From Terana coerulea (lineage: Eukaryota > Basidiomycota > Agaricomycetes > Polyporales > Phanerochaetaceae): a stretch of DNA of 14,673 nucleotides. Both the position numbers and the translations under genes were made by a program. Positions 1-8,848 of the stretch are shown here, one piece after another (position 1 is the stretch's first letter; the number at the start of each line of letters is the position of its first letter). The notes beneath the pieces were generated by a model. That model ran no database searches. It had not been told where the DNA came from and worked only from the letters and a program-made list of their open reading frames with translations. The stretch covers positions 1 to 14,673 of the forward strand of contig JAKOGH010000813.1 of the NCBI GenBank assembly GCA_024811115.1. The letters run 5' to 3'.

Positions 1-1549
1 CGAAATTGCACAAAAGTTGGCAGTCGCTTAGAAGCATCCTCGAAGGATCTGTAGAAAAATTCTGGGCACCAACAAGTTGCAAGGAGCGCAGGAAAGCGAA
101 ATTATAAAAGGTGGGTCAATTATAAACGTGGGGCCAGTCATAGTATGCGCATGAGCGCATAACGCGGTTTTCGGTCGTGCAGCGTGGCTGTGGCCGAACG
201 GGTGGCCAGCCTTGCAAATTACCCGAGCCGTCGTGGCGCTTCGAGTACTGGCTGCTTCTTCGCCGCACGCCGGCGGCCGTGATCATAGTATTCCCAAGCA
301 TGCATGAAGCCATAACTAATTGGTATGTCCTGACGTTACCGTACGTTGGTCACGAACTCAATGAATATTTGCGGCGATTGGCACAGTGCTGTGTGGACCG
401 AGTGCAGGCAGGACTCTTCTGCATTCCGTTGCGTAAGTAAGATACGCGACGCCATCTTATTCCTCCACTATATCCGTGCTCTTTCTCTTATACCAATATG
501 TGGTGGAAAGCTTACGGAGCTAAGAAGACGGGGAGAAGGTATGTCACTTAGAGCTTGATTTAGGCGCCCCTCTTACATAGTGGTATGGTTAGTTAGATGG
601 AGAGGTAGGTTCAAAGATCGGCTTATGCTTTTGCCCCTTTCAAGTGCGCTGTAATGTTTTTCACTGTGTATTATGGCTCAAACTTCTGGCGTATAGCTTC
701 TTTATCGACTACAGTCCTCCGACGCGGATCGCTGTCAGGCAGTGTCGCTACCATCCAACTGGGCTCGGTCAGTTCCAGTCTTCATCATCGTCCACGCTTG
801 TGCGATCTCTCTGCTTTGCAGGGTTGAGGCGCATGATTAGTCCGGACAGCTTGCCTACACGTTGTTGCCACCGCGTCAACCCTCGCGGTGGCGTGAAGCT
901 TGAAGGCGGACTGTTACGGACACGAGTTACGGCCACAGCCTAGCAGGTGCACGTGGCTTCTTGCGAGATCTGGTTTTAGCGATAGTTGCCTTTGGTAGCT
1001 TTCTGACCGACGGCTGCCGAAGACAGGATGGAGATCTGATACACGGATGGGGGTATGTAAGGTCTTTCTCCAAACGTATCTTTCGGGTTAGTTGACCGTC
1101 GTCTTCACAATTCGCTTCTCACGATCTCCGTTATCTAGGTACCCACTTCAAAATAATCTACGTCGTCCCTGCCATTGTATGGTCTTGTTTCTACTATACT
1201 CAGCCATTCTTATATGTTTCCCGTCATCTAGACCCTGCTCAAGGCGGTCAAGGGACCCTATCGAACATCGGGCGTCTACTCTGCGACCGCTCGGCTGATC
1301 CAAGTTACCATTTAGGTTTTCTCGAGCAGCTGCGGACCTCTGAGGTCCAACAGTGCCTCTTTGGCGTCATACAGCATTCTGTTCATTCTAGGCGATATCT
1401 CCTCGGATGATCTCTACGCCTGTATGCAACCGCACGCCTTTTCGACGCGTATTAGCCGCGCCCCCGCCGTCCGGGTGTTCTGCTATCGTCACTAATCGTG
1501 CCCAGCACTAATTTACCGTGGATGCTCAAACCCCTGTGCCCTGGCCATC
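1..1549. other. Leading region without a supportable gene
   Basis: Open frames here are short, overlap each other on both strands and mostly lack an ATG; the longest, at 644-943, opens with GTG. I see no protein family, no tRNA and no well-formed intron chain. Small perfect inverted repeats occur at 144-161 (7-bp stem, 4-nt loop), 867-892 (9-bp stem, 8-nt loop) and 1334-1348 (7-bp stem, 1-nt centre). The last ~60 bases become pyrimidine-rich towards the TATA box at 1550, so the right end is probably promoter. Confidence 0.5.
867..892. repeat. Perfect 9-bp hairpin
   Basis: GCCACCGCG at 867-875 is the exact reverse complement of CGCGGTGGC at 884-892, separated by an 8-nt loop. The structure is GC-rich. 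No gene is anchored to it, so its role is unknown and it may be chance. Confidence 0.5.
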
Positions 1550-1556
1550 TATAAAA
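1550..1556 (+). promoter_or_regulatory. TATA box
   Basis: TATAAAA followed by C-rich sequence, then about 120 bases of pyrimidine-rich leader, as in fungal core promoters. It lies 163 bases before the ATG at 1719 and probably drives the hypothetical gene there. Out-of-frame ATGs at 1685 and 1690 would precede the chosen start. Confidence 0.55.
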
Positions 1557-1718
1557 CCCCAATAACCTCGCACGGCTTCAACTCAGTACACTCATCGCTC
1601 ACCTCTGCCTCTCACAACTGTAAACAACTTGTTCTTTCAGACCTTTAGACTTCGCTCTGAGTTTAGCCGGTCTCATCATACGACATGATATGCAACTCAA
1701 TCCTGATGTTGCCCATTC

Positions 1719-2382
1719 ATGCGCAACTCACGATACGAATATTGTGGGCAGGTCTCGCTTCGCCCAGGCTTGTGCTTGCTGCAAAACACTGCATACCGCC
1801 CTCGTCAACGCATCTTGTCGCCACATCAATGCGGCAACTGGACATTCTCGTCCGACGGGGGAATCCAGGGTATCAACATATCCGCTGTATTCCATGGGAT
1901 GCCATATATCCTGGACAACACTGAGGATGTAATCATTACTGCCGGCGAGATTGACAAACCAACTATCCATATCCAAGTGGGTTTAGCTACTCCTGCTTCC
2001 ATTTGTGATGCATAGTGCTAACTGCGTGCATGTCAAAACAAAGGTTGCGGGTGGTTATAAGCATCGCGTTCGGAAGAACGTGCGACGAGTGTCCCAAGGG
2101 ATTCCCCAACCTGTATCGCGCGATGCCATGGTGCACCATATTGCCGCAGTTGCTGCAGAATACTTTACTCGGGTAAGATATGCATGGGTGATTGTTGCCT
2201 GACAGTATACTTGCTAAAACCTTTGCCAGGGTCAGGCTGGTCACTTGGTCTCCTTTGGAGCAATCCAGTTTGAGCATATTTATCTTATCGAGCTTCGCAG
2301 ATCCGGCTCGACGTTCCAACCGATTTTTGGGTATGTGGATTCGAACAACGTGTTTCCCATTTTTGGTTACCTTCTGCACTAG
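1719..2382 (+). CDS. Hypothetical protein, three exons
   Basis: Model: exons 1719-1976, 2044-2172 and 2230-2382, giving about 179 residues with both introns in phase 0. Intron 1 (67 nt) starts GTGGGT and has a perfect CTAAC branch site, but ends in the less usual AAAG. Intron 2 (57 nt) runs GTAAGA to GCCAG with a GCTAAAA branch-like site. The middle exon encodes a basic stretch (GGYKHRVRKNVRRVS) and then AMVHHIAAVAAEYFTR; the last exon has IQFEHIYLIELRR and QPIFGYVDSNN before TAG. I do not recognise the family. The style resembles domesticated or relict transposon-borne hypothetical proteins of polypores, which is only an impression. The start is uncertain, because exon 1 before about residue 40 does not look strongly coding. 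A 138-codon ATG-started frame runs antisense over 1987-2403; I prefer the + strand because of the two introns. Confidence 0.42.
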
Positions 2383-3082
2383 TAAACACTTTTGCTTTGC
2401 CATCGTGCACCCGTTCCTCTTATTGTGTGTACTTATTGTATATCAATGTTAGTACTGAATGCTTAACCCGATTTATGCTATGCGGACCAAAATCATTTGC
2501 TTGGTCTTTTACATCTGGCACCGGCGTTGCAGCTCCCACTGGCAATTGACGATGTGACCACTGAATTGTAGTCTATCGTAACCGCCGATCCACACTATAT
2601 ACTATATTTGGGTGGTGGAGTGCTTGCGATGTTACGTAAGCCGCACACGCGCTCGGCCCCCACAGATTATTACAAGTTACAACCCCTGTGCAATCCGCAG
2701 AGGCCTACTCCCATTGGTGACTGAAAAGACCGACATTGCACGTCTTTGTCGTCGTCCTTGCTATCCATACGTTGCTATTCCCATCAAGCTGCTCAGCCCA
2801 GCCAACTCTCGATGAAGTTGGCCGTACCTCTGTCACTTTTGTAACCACTATCCACTTGCCGTCCACCACCCACAAACCATCTACACTTGCGCTCAGCTCT
2901 TACCTCACGAACCTGCTTCTTTACCGCCGCTGTGGTTTATTCAACGCACACGAAACTGGCTGGAGATAAACTCGAGATGTGTGCGTGTGCCGTACAACAC
3001 CCAGTCTCATCTGACTGACACTCAGTGCCAGGCGAAACAGTGTGTCATCTAAGATGTGCTGGAAAACACAAGGCCAGCGGGG
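2383..3082. other. Region without a supportable gene
   Basis: No convincing gene. On the + strand, 2736-2969 would encode a hydrophobic, signal-peptide-like start (VFVVVLAIHTLLF then SSCSAQ), but the frame has a stop just upstream (TGA at 2718) and no ATG, so it could only be an exon of an unseen gene. TA-rich bases near 2595-2607 are the only promoter-like element. Confidence 0.4.
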
Positions 3083-3088
3083 TATAAG
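3083..3088 (+). promoter_or_regulatory. TATA box of the decayed F-box gene
   Basis: TATAAG within a G-rich context (GGGGTATAAGAGGGCGGG). It sits 58 bases before a GTGAGT donor at 3141. The segment 3141-3250 (110 nt, ending TTCAG) could be a 5' UTR intron, after which the first ATG is at 3270. Confidence 0.4.
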
Positions 3089-3269
3089 AGGGCGGGACGC
3101 ATGGCGAGACGGGCACTGCATAGCTGAGTTGCGGTGGTCGGTGAGTAAAGAGTTGTATGGGGCTCTGTGCTGTCTATACTGAACGGCATACGTTCTGACG
3201 TAGGGTTGCGCCGGAGCTCTTTTGCCGAACGAGATCGAACGTTACTTCAGAACATTGCCTTGGTGGACG

Positions 3270-4484
3270 ATGCGGACAAACGATCTCGAACTAAGCTAGC
3301 GCTTTGTTGAGGGTGCCACGACTCTTGCGCCCGCACTACCCTCCAACCCGTCGGCTTCAATAACGACCTTACCGCAGGAACCTATTGATCACATCATCGA
3401 CCTACTCGTTGCACAGAAGTGCAAGGACTACACTCCTTGCGGGCACCAAACTCAGAGGTCTCTCGTTGCTTGCACCCTGGTCTGTCGCGCATGGCTACCG
3501 CGGAGCTTCAGGCACGTACTGGAAAAATCGTTTTAAGGGCCGTCGCCTTTCCTCCATCTTGACGACTTCTTCGATGTGCTACCTAAGTTGTCGTCCGTCC
3601 GCTTCCGCTCCTTAGATCAAGGTGTGCATTCAGCGTGCTTTGAATCCAGCCTCAAACGACACCACATTCATACCCTTGACTTATCGTACATGCCTGTCGC
3701 GACCATGTGCCATATTCTGCAACGTCTTCGCGAAATCGAACGTCTCATCGCCATACACCGCCGCAGCCAGAATCAAGAACTGACTGCATCCAGTCCACGG
3801 AATGGCCGAGTCAAGTCCCTTACGACGCACGGAGTCGACAAGCCCTTCCCGCATTGGCTGCATCCTTCACACCTGCGTATCTCGGTGAACTCGAGATTCG
3901 TCTGGGGTACTTCAGCACGCAGGACAGCATGGCTTTCGACGCTTTCCTACGAAGCGTAGGGAAAGGTTTACGGCATCTCCACCTGGACATGCGGACACGA
4001 GCCAAATGATTGGGAATGAACTCTGTAAGCACGCTCTCTATTCACTGAACTGTATCGGCTGAATATAGCTTACCTCCCCAGCGGAAACCAGGGTTATGGC
4101 GCTGGCTCGCTGTGCGCAGCTTCGTTCTGTCTGCCTCAAGATTCACGATTTCTCGGTGAGCGATGTCACTGTTCGGAAATTAGCGGTACACCTATATTTA
4201 CGGCGTGTTGTCTGCAGTAGTGGCATTTTGAGTTCTTCCATCGAACTATGTTACCTTGGCTGCCCTCCAGCGTATGCTGCCTACGGTTGGAGGTTGATAA
4301 CCCGGCGTGGTTCAGTACCCGACTCCGTTGGCTACAACTCGAAGAAGTGTTGGACAGATGCCTTGAGTTTGTCTCCGCGGCGAATGGATCCTCGGATGCG
4401 AGTCTTGAGACAGTGCGACAGCACATACTGGCGAAGGTACCGATCCGCTTCAAGAACAAAGTCAAGATATCGTCGGCCGTGTGA
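3270..4484 (+). pseudogene. F-box/LRR-type protein gene, degenerate
   Basis: The F-box is clear at 3369-3515: LPQEPIDHIIDLLV, then TQRSLVACTLVCRAWLPRS. Downstream come LRR-like parts (LPKLSSVRFRSLD, HIHTLDLSYMP, LGELEIRLGYFS, LRHLHLDMRTR) and a C-terminal half (CAQLRSVCLKIHDFS, LPSSVCCLRLEVDNP, RLRWLQLEEVLDRC) ending at TGA 4482. Two introns are well formed: 4025-4081 (GTAAGC...CCCCAG) and 4156-4220 (GTGAGC...GCAGTAG). The gene cannot be read in one piece. From ATG 3270 the frame meets TAG at 3297; no other ATG precedes the F-box, and ACG at 3318 sits in a GCCACG context where an ATG might be expected. TAA lies at 3534, apparently beside a one-base loss in the A run at 3523-3527. The frame shifts near 3840-3850, and TGA lies at 4007. 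F-box proteins recruit substrates to SCF ubiquitin ligases; this copy is probably dead. Confidence 0.65.
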
Positions 4485-5430
4485 AGACCACCGAGACAGA
4501 GGATCATTGCAGGCGTTTGGGACGCATTCGCCCGCTTACGTCTATCCTGCTTACTCGCTGTTGGAGGACTGGATCGCGACGTCATGTAACGTCTTCCTCA
4601 TGAATCTGCTCGGAGCTTCGGATCCGAACATGTGCAATGAGCGCACCGTCAAGGAGAGTCCCGCCGTCGTTCCCAGTAGGATTCTCCGCGGTTTATTGCA
4701 ACGCTTTGAATAGAACGGCGTTGCTACTGAGACATGCCGAAGCAAATCCACGTTGAGGGTGGCCATCGCAGGATTTCGGCCTCATAAGACCTCGAGCGAA
4801 GCAGCATGTTTCCAAGCGCCTCGGGACCCGCGCCGCAAAGTCCGATCGGAACCTATCGGCAGGCGTCGGTGACTGTCCGCAAGCGGATTCGAAACGCTTG
4901 TGGCGTTTGCGCACTCTGGGGACTGCATGAGACAAGTCATGACCGCCGACGCACGCTGTCCGACTTCCGCCACTCTCAAAGGCTACGAGACGTTCGTACG
5001 ACGTCGCACAGCGGGCATAGGCCAAGACGTACTGTATACCGCGACATGGGAAGCGAACGATATACATAGCACACTGCGTGTAGTTGGAACCCTAGGGTGG
5101 TACTCCGGCCTGGGAACGGCTGTTCATAGGTCAGTCAGCCTCCGTCAGCCGTCTTATACTCGCATTCCAAATAAGTCTAAGCTGCCTTCTTAGACTCTCA
5201 AAGCCCGCCCACAGTCGGAAACGAAGCTCACCTCGGTTTATTCTTACGCGCCCAGGCCGATTTACCACCGAATCCGAAACGCGGCCTGCACGCTGACTGA
5301 AGGCTTACCTGGCCTGACCCGGATGCTCCCTGTCTCGCCGGCCTATCCCAGCGGGCGGTCTATATCGGACACAGCCTACATTCCTCGTGAAGCAATGCTC
5401 GTGTGATTCCGTCAGCCCTCTACGTCCGTC
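4485..5430. other. Region without a supportable gene
   Basis: Several GC-rich frames of 65-124 codons overlap here on both strands (for example - strand 4693-5067 and + strand 4900-5193). None shows a recognisable domain, a consistent intron pattern or a promoter. I treat the stretch as the 3' flank of the decayed F-box gene plus the upstream region of the next gene. Confidence 0.45.
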
Positions 5431-5437
5431 TATATAA
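5431..5437 (+). promoter_or_regulatory. TATA box of the MARVEL-like gene
   Basis: TATATAA, 125 bases before the ATG at 5562, followed by a C/T-rich leader. Spacing and context fit a fungal core promoter with a 5' UTR of roughly 90-100 bases. Confidence 0.55.
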
Positions 5438-5561
5438 TCCTCTGTGTCGGCCCAGACACCCTCTCAGGTTCCTTCACCAGAATCCACTACCTCGCCCCCA
5501 GCTCGTCTCCCAGCTTTAAGGCTACCGTCCGCCCTCTCCCTCGCCTTCACAGTCACTCGTC

Positions 5562-6254
5562 ATGGCAGGTATGTCTGCAGGACGGTTCCCACATGTGCAG
5601 CTGGCTGATTACTACTCTGACAGGTCCCGCCAATGAGAAGGCTCCTCCTAGCTTTATTGCTCGTGCACGGCCATTCCTCTATGGCTTTGTCTACACGCTG
5701 CTCTTCGCGTTGAGTGAGTACCAAGCGATGTATGCCTCGAACTGCGATCTGACCCTAGTCCAGCGGCGACTGAGCTCGGTCTTGACGCCCACATCCTCCA
5801 CACCTGGGGCAACAACCCGGCGACCTATCCCTCGGCGGAGTATAAGGACATCCTGGGCCTCATCCTGTTCACCTGCATTGCCTCGCTCATCTACATCCTC
5901 ACCCACCCCTTCTCCACCGTCGGCTTCTCCGCGTTCTGGACGTTCATCTTCGCCACCTTCTGGGCTACCTCCGCCGGTGTCCTCAACCGTGTCGTGCCCT
6001 TCGAGGTATCGAAGTGCGCGGAGCCCGCGAGCAACTTCTTGCCGCAGTGGGCGAACTGGCTTAGCTGGTGCCACGAGCTCGTCGCTCTTCAGGGTATCGC
6101 TTGGGCTCTCTGTAAGTAATATTGTATTTGTCCATGTCGCGATGACTCATTCGCAATCGCAGGGGGTGTCTACATGATCAAACTCGTCGGCATGCTCATC
6201 GAGCTCGTCGAGATCAGGCGCAAGGCTGCCAAGCCCTTCTACTACAGGGTCTAA
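5562..6254 (+). CDS. MARVEL-like four-helix membrane protein
   Basis: Exons 5562-5568, 5624-5713, 5764-6111 and 6163-6254 give 178 residues with all three introns in phase 1. The introns are 55, 50 and 51 nt: GTATGT...GACAG, GTGAGT...GTCCAG with a CTGAC branch, and GTAAGT...CGCAG. The protein has four hydrophobic helices at about residues 19-37, 61-79, 86-105 and 135-160, a polar first loop (LGLDAHILHTWGNN), and a basic C-terminus (EIRRKAAKPFYYRV). This is the layout of small basidiomycete MARVEL-domain proteins; MARVEL proteins are linked with membrane apposition and vesicle traffic, but the role here is unknown. The loop after helix 3 contains a cysteine (VSKCAEP), and another lies at WLSWCHE. 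The tiny first exon encodes only MAG. The gene appears intact and is the best-formed one in the window with the hydrophobin. The MARVEL name rests on topology and general resemblance. Confidence 0.85.
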
Positions 6255-7660
6255 AGCCGTCACCTAGATATGGGGTATCGTCGCTTCCTTCGCCTCAGCG
6301 CTCTCACGACTACCTCGTCGTACGATCTTACAGACAATCCCGGGTTCCCTCGTCTACTTTGCATTTCACTCTGCCTCATCCTCCTTGCATCCATCCACGT
6401 GCTTCCTCTCACCCGCTTGCACACCGCCATCACGAAAACTTGCACGAGCATTTCATGTACTGTAACCATATTCTAGAATAATTATCTGGCGATCTAATGT
6501 TGCATGAGTATTCCTCTGAGCTCAAAGAGAAACATCGTCTGCGGCGTTCTATGTAGCCCTTCGTCGTGCTTGGCTTCTAGCTTCCACTTTACGTGAAATA
6601 TGGTGATTCACGTCGAGTCTTGTGAGCACCGACATGACCACCAGCATTGCCGCCCAAGTTTCATGAGTTATATGCGTGAAGGCTACGGGCCACTCGGTCA
6701 AGAGATGTAAATCTCGGACAGGCACTCACGCACAACTCACGCATGCAGGTTCCAGCTGGTGGTGGCGGACAACTGCAAGTGGCGGTCGCGGACGAAACTC
6801 ACCGCCTTCCGGCTTCCGATCACGACTGATCCGTTCCACGTGGCCGTGGCGCTTCGACGTTCGACCCACAGCGCGGTGCCATTATTCAGAAATATTCTGC
6901 GACCTTGACCTTGACCTTGACCTCCACAGTCGCGTAACTCTGTCTCTTCGACAGGCTGGCTATTAGCTTCAATAGTCGGTTGCACATGGCCTGCAAGCGA
7001 CTATGGCTACACAGAACTCCTGACTTTCACTGCACATACTGCATCTCGCCATTCCATCCTCTTGCGCGTTGCCCAGCATCCTTGCTTGCCAGGTTTCCCG
7101 ATGGTGGCTAGCAACAGTCATTGTAGAGGGTAGCTTACGCCTCTACGTGAGAATTCTGCGTGGTCGGTATATGGATACCGTGTGGATTGGTCAGCATATC
7201 CACTACGCATCTAAGTGTCTCGGTTCACTCATAGTAATAATGCTCAGGTTAAAACGAGGTCACCGTGCGTGATGTGTCTGCTATTCAGCTTTAGTATAGT
7301 GGGGGCTTAGGGACAGATCAAAGGCCAAGGTGAGTAGGCAATTTCGAACCTGACAGCTCAACAATCATAGAGGAGTTGACCAATACACGACAGCGTGCAT
7401 GGGACGGGCCCTTCATCCGCCCAGCACGCCCTCGATTGCGCAAAAGACCAGCGAAGCGTCATCTGCGGCGACAATCAAGGAATTGTGCGTTGAACGCCGC
7501 TGCCCTGAAGGAATATCAACCACTGTTGCCAGAAAGCGGCGCCGAATTAGTCGAAGTACTGAAGGAGCGCGAAGCTATAGATCTTCGGATTTGCGGAATG
7601 TCCTACCTGCGTACACCATTCTTTTGAAGAATCGAAGTTAACCTTCTCCTTGCTCTTTAG
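6255..7660. other. 3' flank and featureless spacer
   Basis: After the tetraspan gene's stop come its probable 3' UTR and a long spacer. The + ORF at 6270-6476 starts 15 bases after that stop and looks like UTR. The frames at 6676-6966 (+) and 6737-6985 (-) both open with GTG and overlap each other. A GTGAGT...CATAG intron-like segment at 7330-7370 precedes an open + frame (about 7371-7610) rich in Arg and Ala, but its end phase does not fit the exon at 7661, so I do not call it. Confidence 0.4.
6901..6923. repeat. Short hexanucleotide tandem repeat (GACCTT)
   Basis: Three full GACCTT units plus GACCT, perfect. A small microsatellite in non-coding DNA. On the other strand it reads as AAGGTC units. 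Confidence 0.85.
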
Positions 7661-7858
7661 CTCACATGTCGTCTCAGGCTTGGTAATGACAACGATGCGC
7701 TGCGAGTGAAGCACAACCTCGGAGTCGTCTATGCCGTGAAAGAAGGTTGGAAGTGAGTACGATTTCAGTCGTCTGTCGCCCTGTCTAACCATTGTTTCAG
7801 TACTTGTCAATTATCTAAGCCGGCATCAAAGCATATCAGCGACTTCAAGCAGAAGTAG
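7661..7858 (+). CDS. Partial hypothetical gene, two 3' exons
   Basis: Exon 7661-7752 reads CRLRLGNDNDALRVKHN and then LGVVYAVKEGW in an open frame. It is followed by a textbook 48-nt intron, 7753-7800: GTGAGT donor, TCTAAC branch site, TTTCAG acceptor. The last exon runs from 7801 to TAG at 7856-7858 (…QLSKPASKHISDFKQK). A polypyrimidine-rich acceptor (CTCTTTAG, ending 7660) precedes the first of these exons, so at least one earlier exon is expected. The open frame just upstream ends in the wrong phase at the obvious donor at 7611, so the 5' part is unresolved or damaged. The family is not recognised. An 88-codon antisense frame covers 7547-7810; I rank it lower because the splice signals are on the + strand. 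Confidence 0.33.
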
Positions 7859-8154
7859 ACCATTTCTACTCTTCTGAGCAAGGATCTCAAATAACACTGT
7901 GAAATGCCGTATCTATAGGCTGTCATGTACGTCGTACGCTTTCGCTGGTTTTGGCCCGCTCATCAAATCTTGGAATGTAGTAACGAGAGCTGTGCGGCTT
8001 CATCCTGTAAATAGCAGTGGCAGTCAGCGATTCACCAGACCTAGCAAGGGTGACAGACTCATTGGTCCTTAGTGAGTGACACTCCCATAATCGGTCGGCG
8101 GGAGCTGATCAGTAGTTACTGGTAAGTCACATCCCAGAAAGTACCTGAGGGCAT
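7859..8154. other. Spacer with a lone strong donor site
   Basis: No open frame of note. GTAAGT at about 8122 is a good splice donor, but I could not pair it convincingly. It may belong with the exon-like frame that follows. Confidence 0.35.
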
Positions 8155-8385
8155 GTTCACACTCGGTCCGTTCACCGCGATCCAACGAACTGCTTGCAAT
8201 TCGAAACCTGCTGTCCGGAACGGTGGCTCACCGCTGAAGACTTGCAAGAATCGACAGAGGATTCGCTACACCACATCCCAAATACGTCCATTGAATTCCT
8301 GTTCGAGCCTCGGGGTGTGTCGGGAGTCGCTGGCACTTGGGAGCTGAAATCGTACTTTGCCACAGCATCCAAAGTCTTGAGCTAA
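8155..8385 (+). other. Exon-like open frame, unrecognised
   Basis: The + frame is open from about 8149 to TAA at 8383, and has no ATG. It reads HVHTRSVHRDPTNC, then ERWLTAEDLQESTEDSLHHI, then TSIEFLFEPRGVSG and TWELKSYFATASKVLS. The composition is balanced and looks coding, so this may be the terminal exon of a hypothetical gene or a gene remnant. I do not recognise the family. Both neighbouring stretches lack a partner exon that I can join with confidence. Confidence 0.25.
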
Positions 8386-8848
8386 GCGCCCAGGAGTTGG
8401 AGTCATACAAAGTGCGATGGAGCTATTGGAGGCCGTTTTGTCTGGAACATGCCAGGCCGTTGCCTATCATTGCGAAATTTCGATTTTGAGGAATGACAGG
8501 TGTATGTTACGGTTGTTGTCTCAGTTGAAAGCTTCGTTGGATATGCTTGTACAGGCACTGCTTTACCTATGGAAAAGGGAGCGTTCGTAATTTGGGATTC
8601 GGGATTCCCACTACCAGGCTGAAGGTCGTCGAAGGCTCTCTTCCGAAGTGGCAAGTAGTCCTCACGGGTGGATGAGCGCGCATCTCGTAACCTAGTTCGG
8701 GCGGTTGGACCGAGACCTCTCCCAGATTTCCCCACGCACTGACTCAGCTACGACGACCTTCTCTCGTGTAGGTGAGTAATCCATTTATGGGGTCGCAAAG
8801 TGAACGTAACCAACACCGCGTTTAGATAACACGTCATTGCTAACAGCA
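8386..8848. other. Spacer upstream of an F-box gene
   Basis: A 110-codon antisense frame (8403-8735) opens with GTG, lacks a usable ATG and has no recognisable domain. GTGAGT at 8773 followed by CGTTTAG ending near 8825 could be a 5' UTR intron of the next gene. No clear TATA box was seen. Confidence 0.35.

Noticed and set aside
644..943. 99-codon + ORF
   Set aside because: Opens with GTG, has no domain and no promoter; not credible for a fungal nuclear gene.
2325..2350. GTTCGAATC on the - strand, like a tRNA T loop
   Set aside because: The flanking five bases do not pair to form a T stem, and no acceptor or anticodon stem surrounds it.
1987..2403. 138-codon antisense ORF starting with ATG
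   Set aside because: It overlaps the three-exon + strand model, which has better splice evidence; no domain is recognised. Kept only as a finding.
2736..2969. Signal-peptide-like hydrophobic start followed by a Ser/Thr-rich sequence
   Set aside because: The frame has no ATG, is closed by TGA at 2718, and no upstream exon could be joined.
3141..3203. Alternative leader-intron acceptor at 3203 after CTGAC
   Set aside because: The branch-like CTGAC would lie only about 5 bases from the acceptor; the TTCAG at 3250 is more reasonable.
5691..6074. 127-codon - strand ORF rich in Glu, Gly and Asp
   Set aside because: Lies antisense to exon 3 of the MARVEL-like gene; a shadow of its codon bias.
6270..6476. 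Small ATG-started ORF just after the MARVEL-like gene
   Set aside because: Lies in the expected 3' UTR, with no domain and no own promoter.
6901..6923. GACCTT units as possible receptor half-sites
   Set aside because: Fungi lack classical nuclear receptors that use this motif; best read as a microsatellite.
7547..7810. 88-codon - strand ORF reading FHGIDDSEVVLHSQRIVV
   Set aside because: It looked faintly like part of the 1719-2382 protein, but the good GTGAGT/CTAAC/TTTCAG intron inside it is on the + strand.
8403..8735. 110-codon - strand ORF
   Set aside because: Opens with GTG, with no usable ATG near the start and no recognisable domain.
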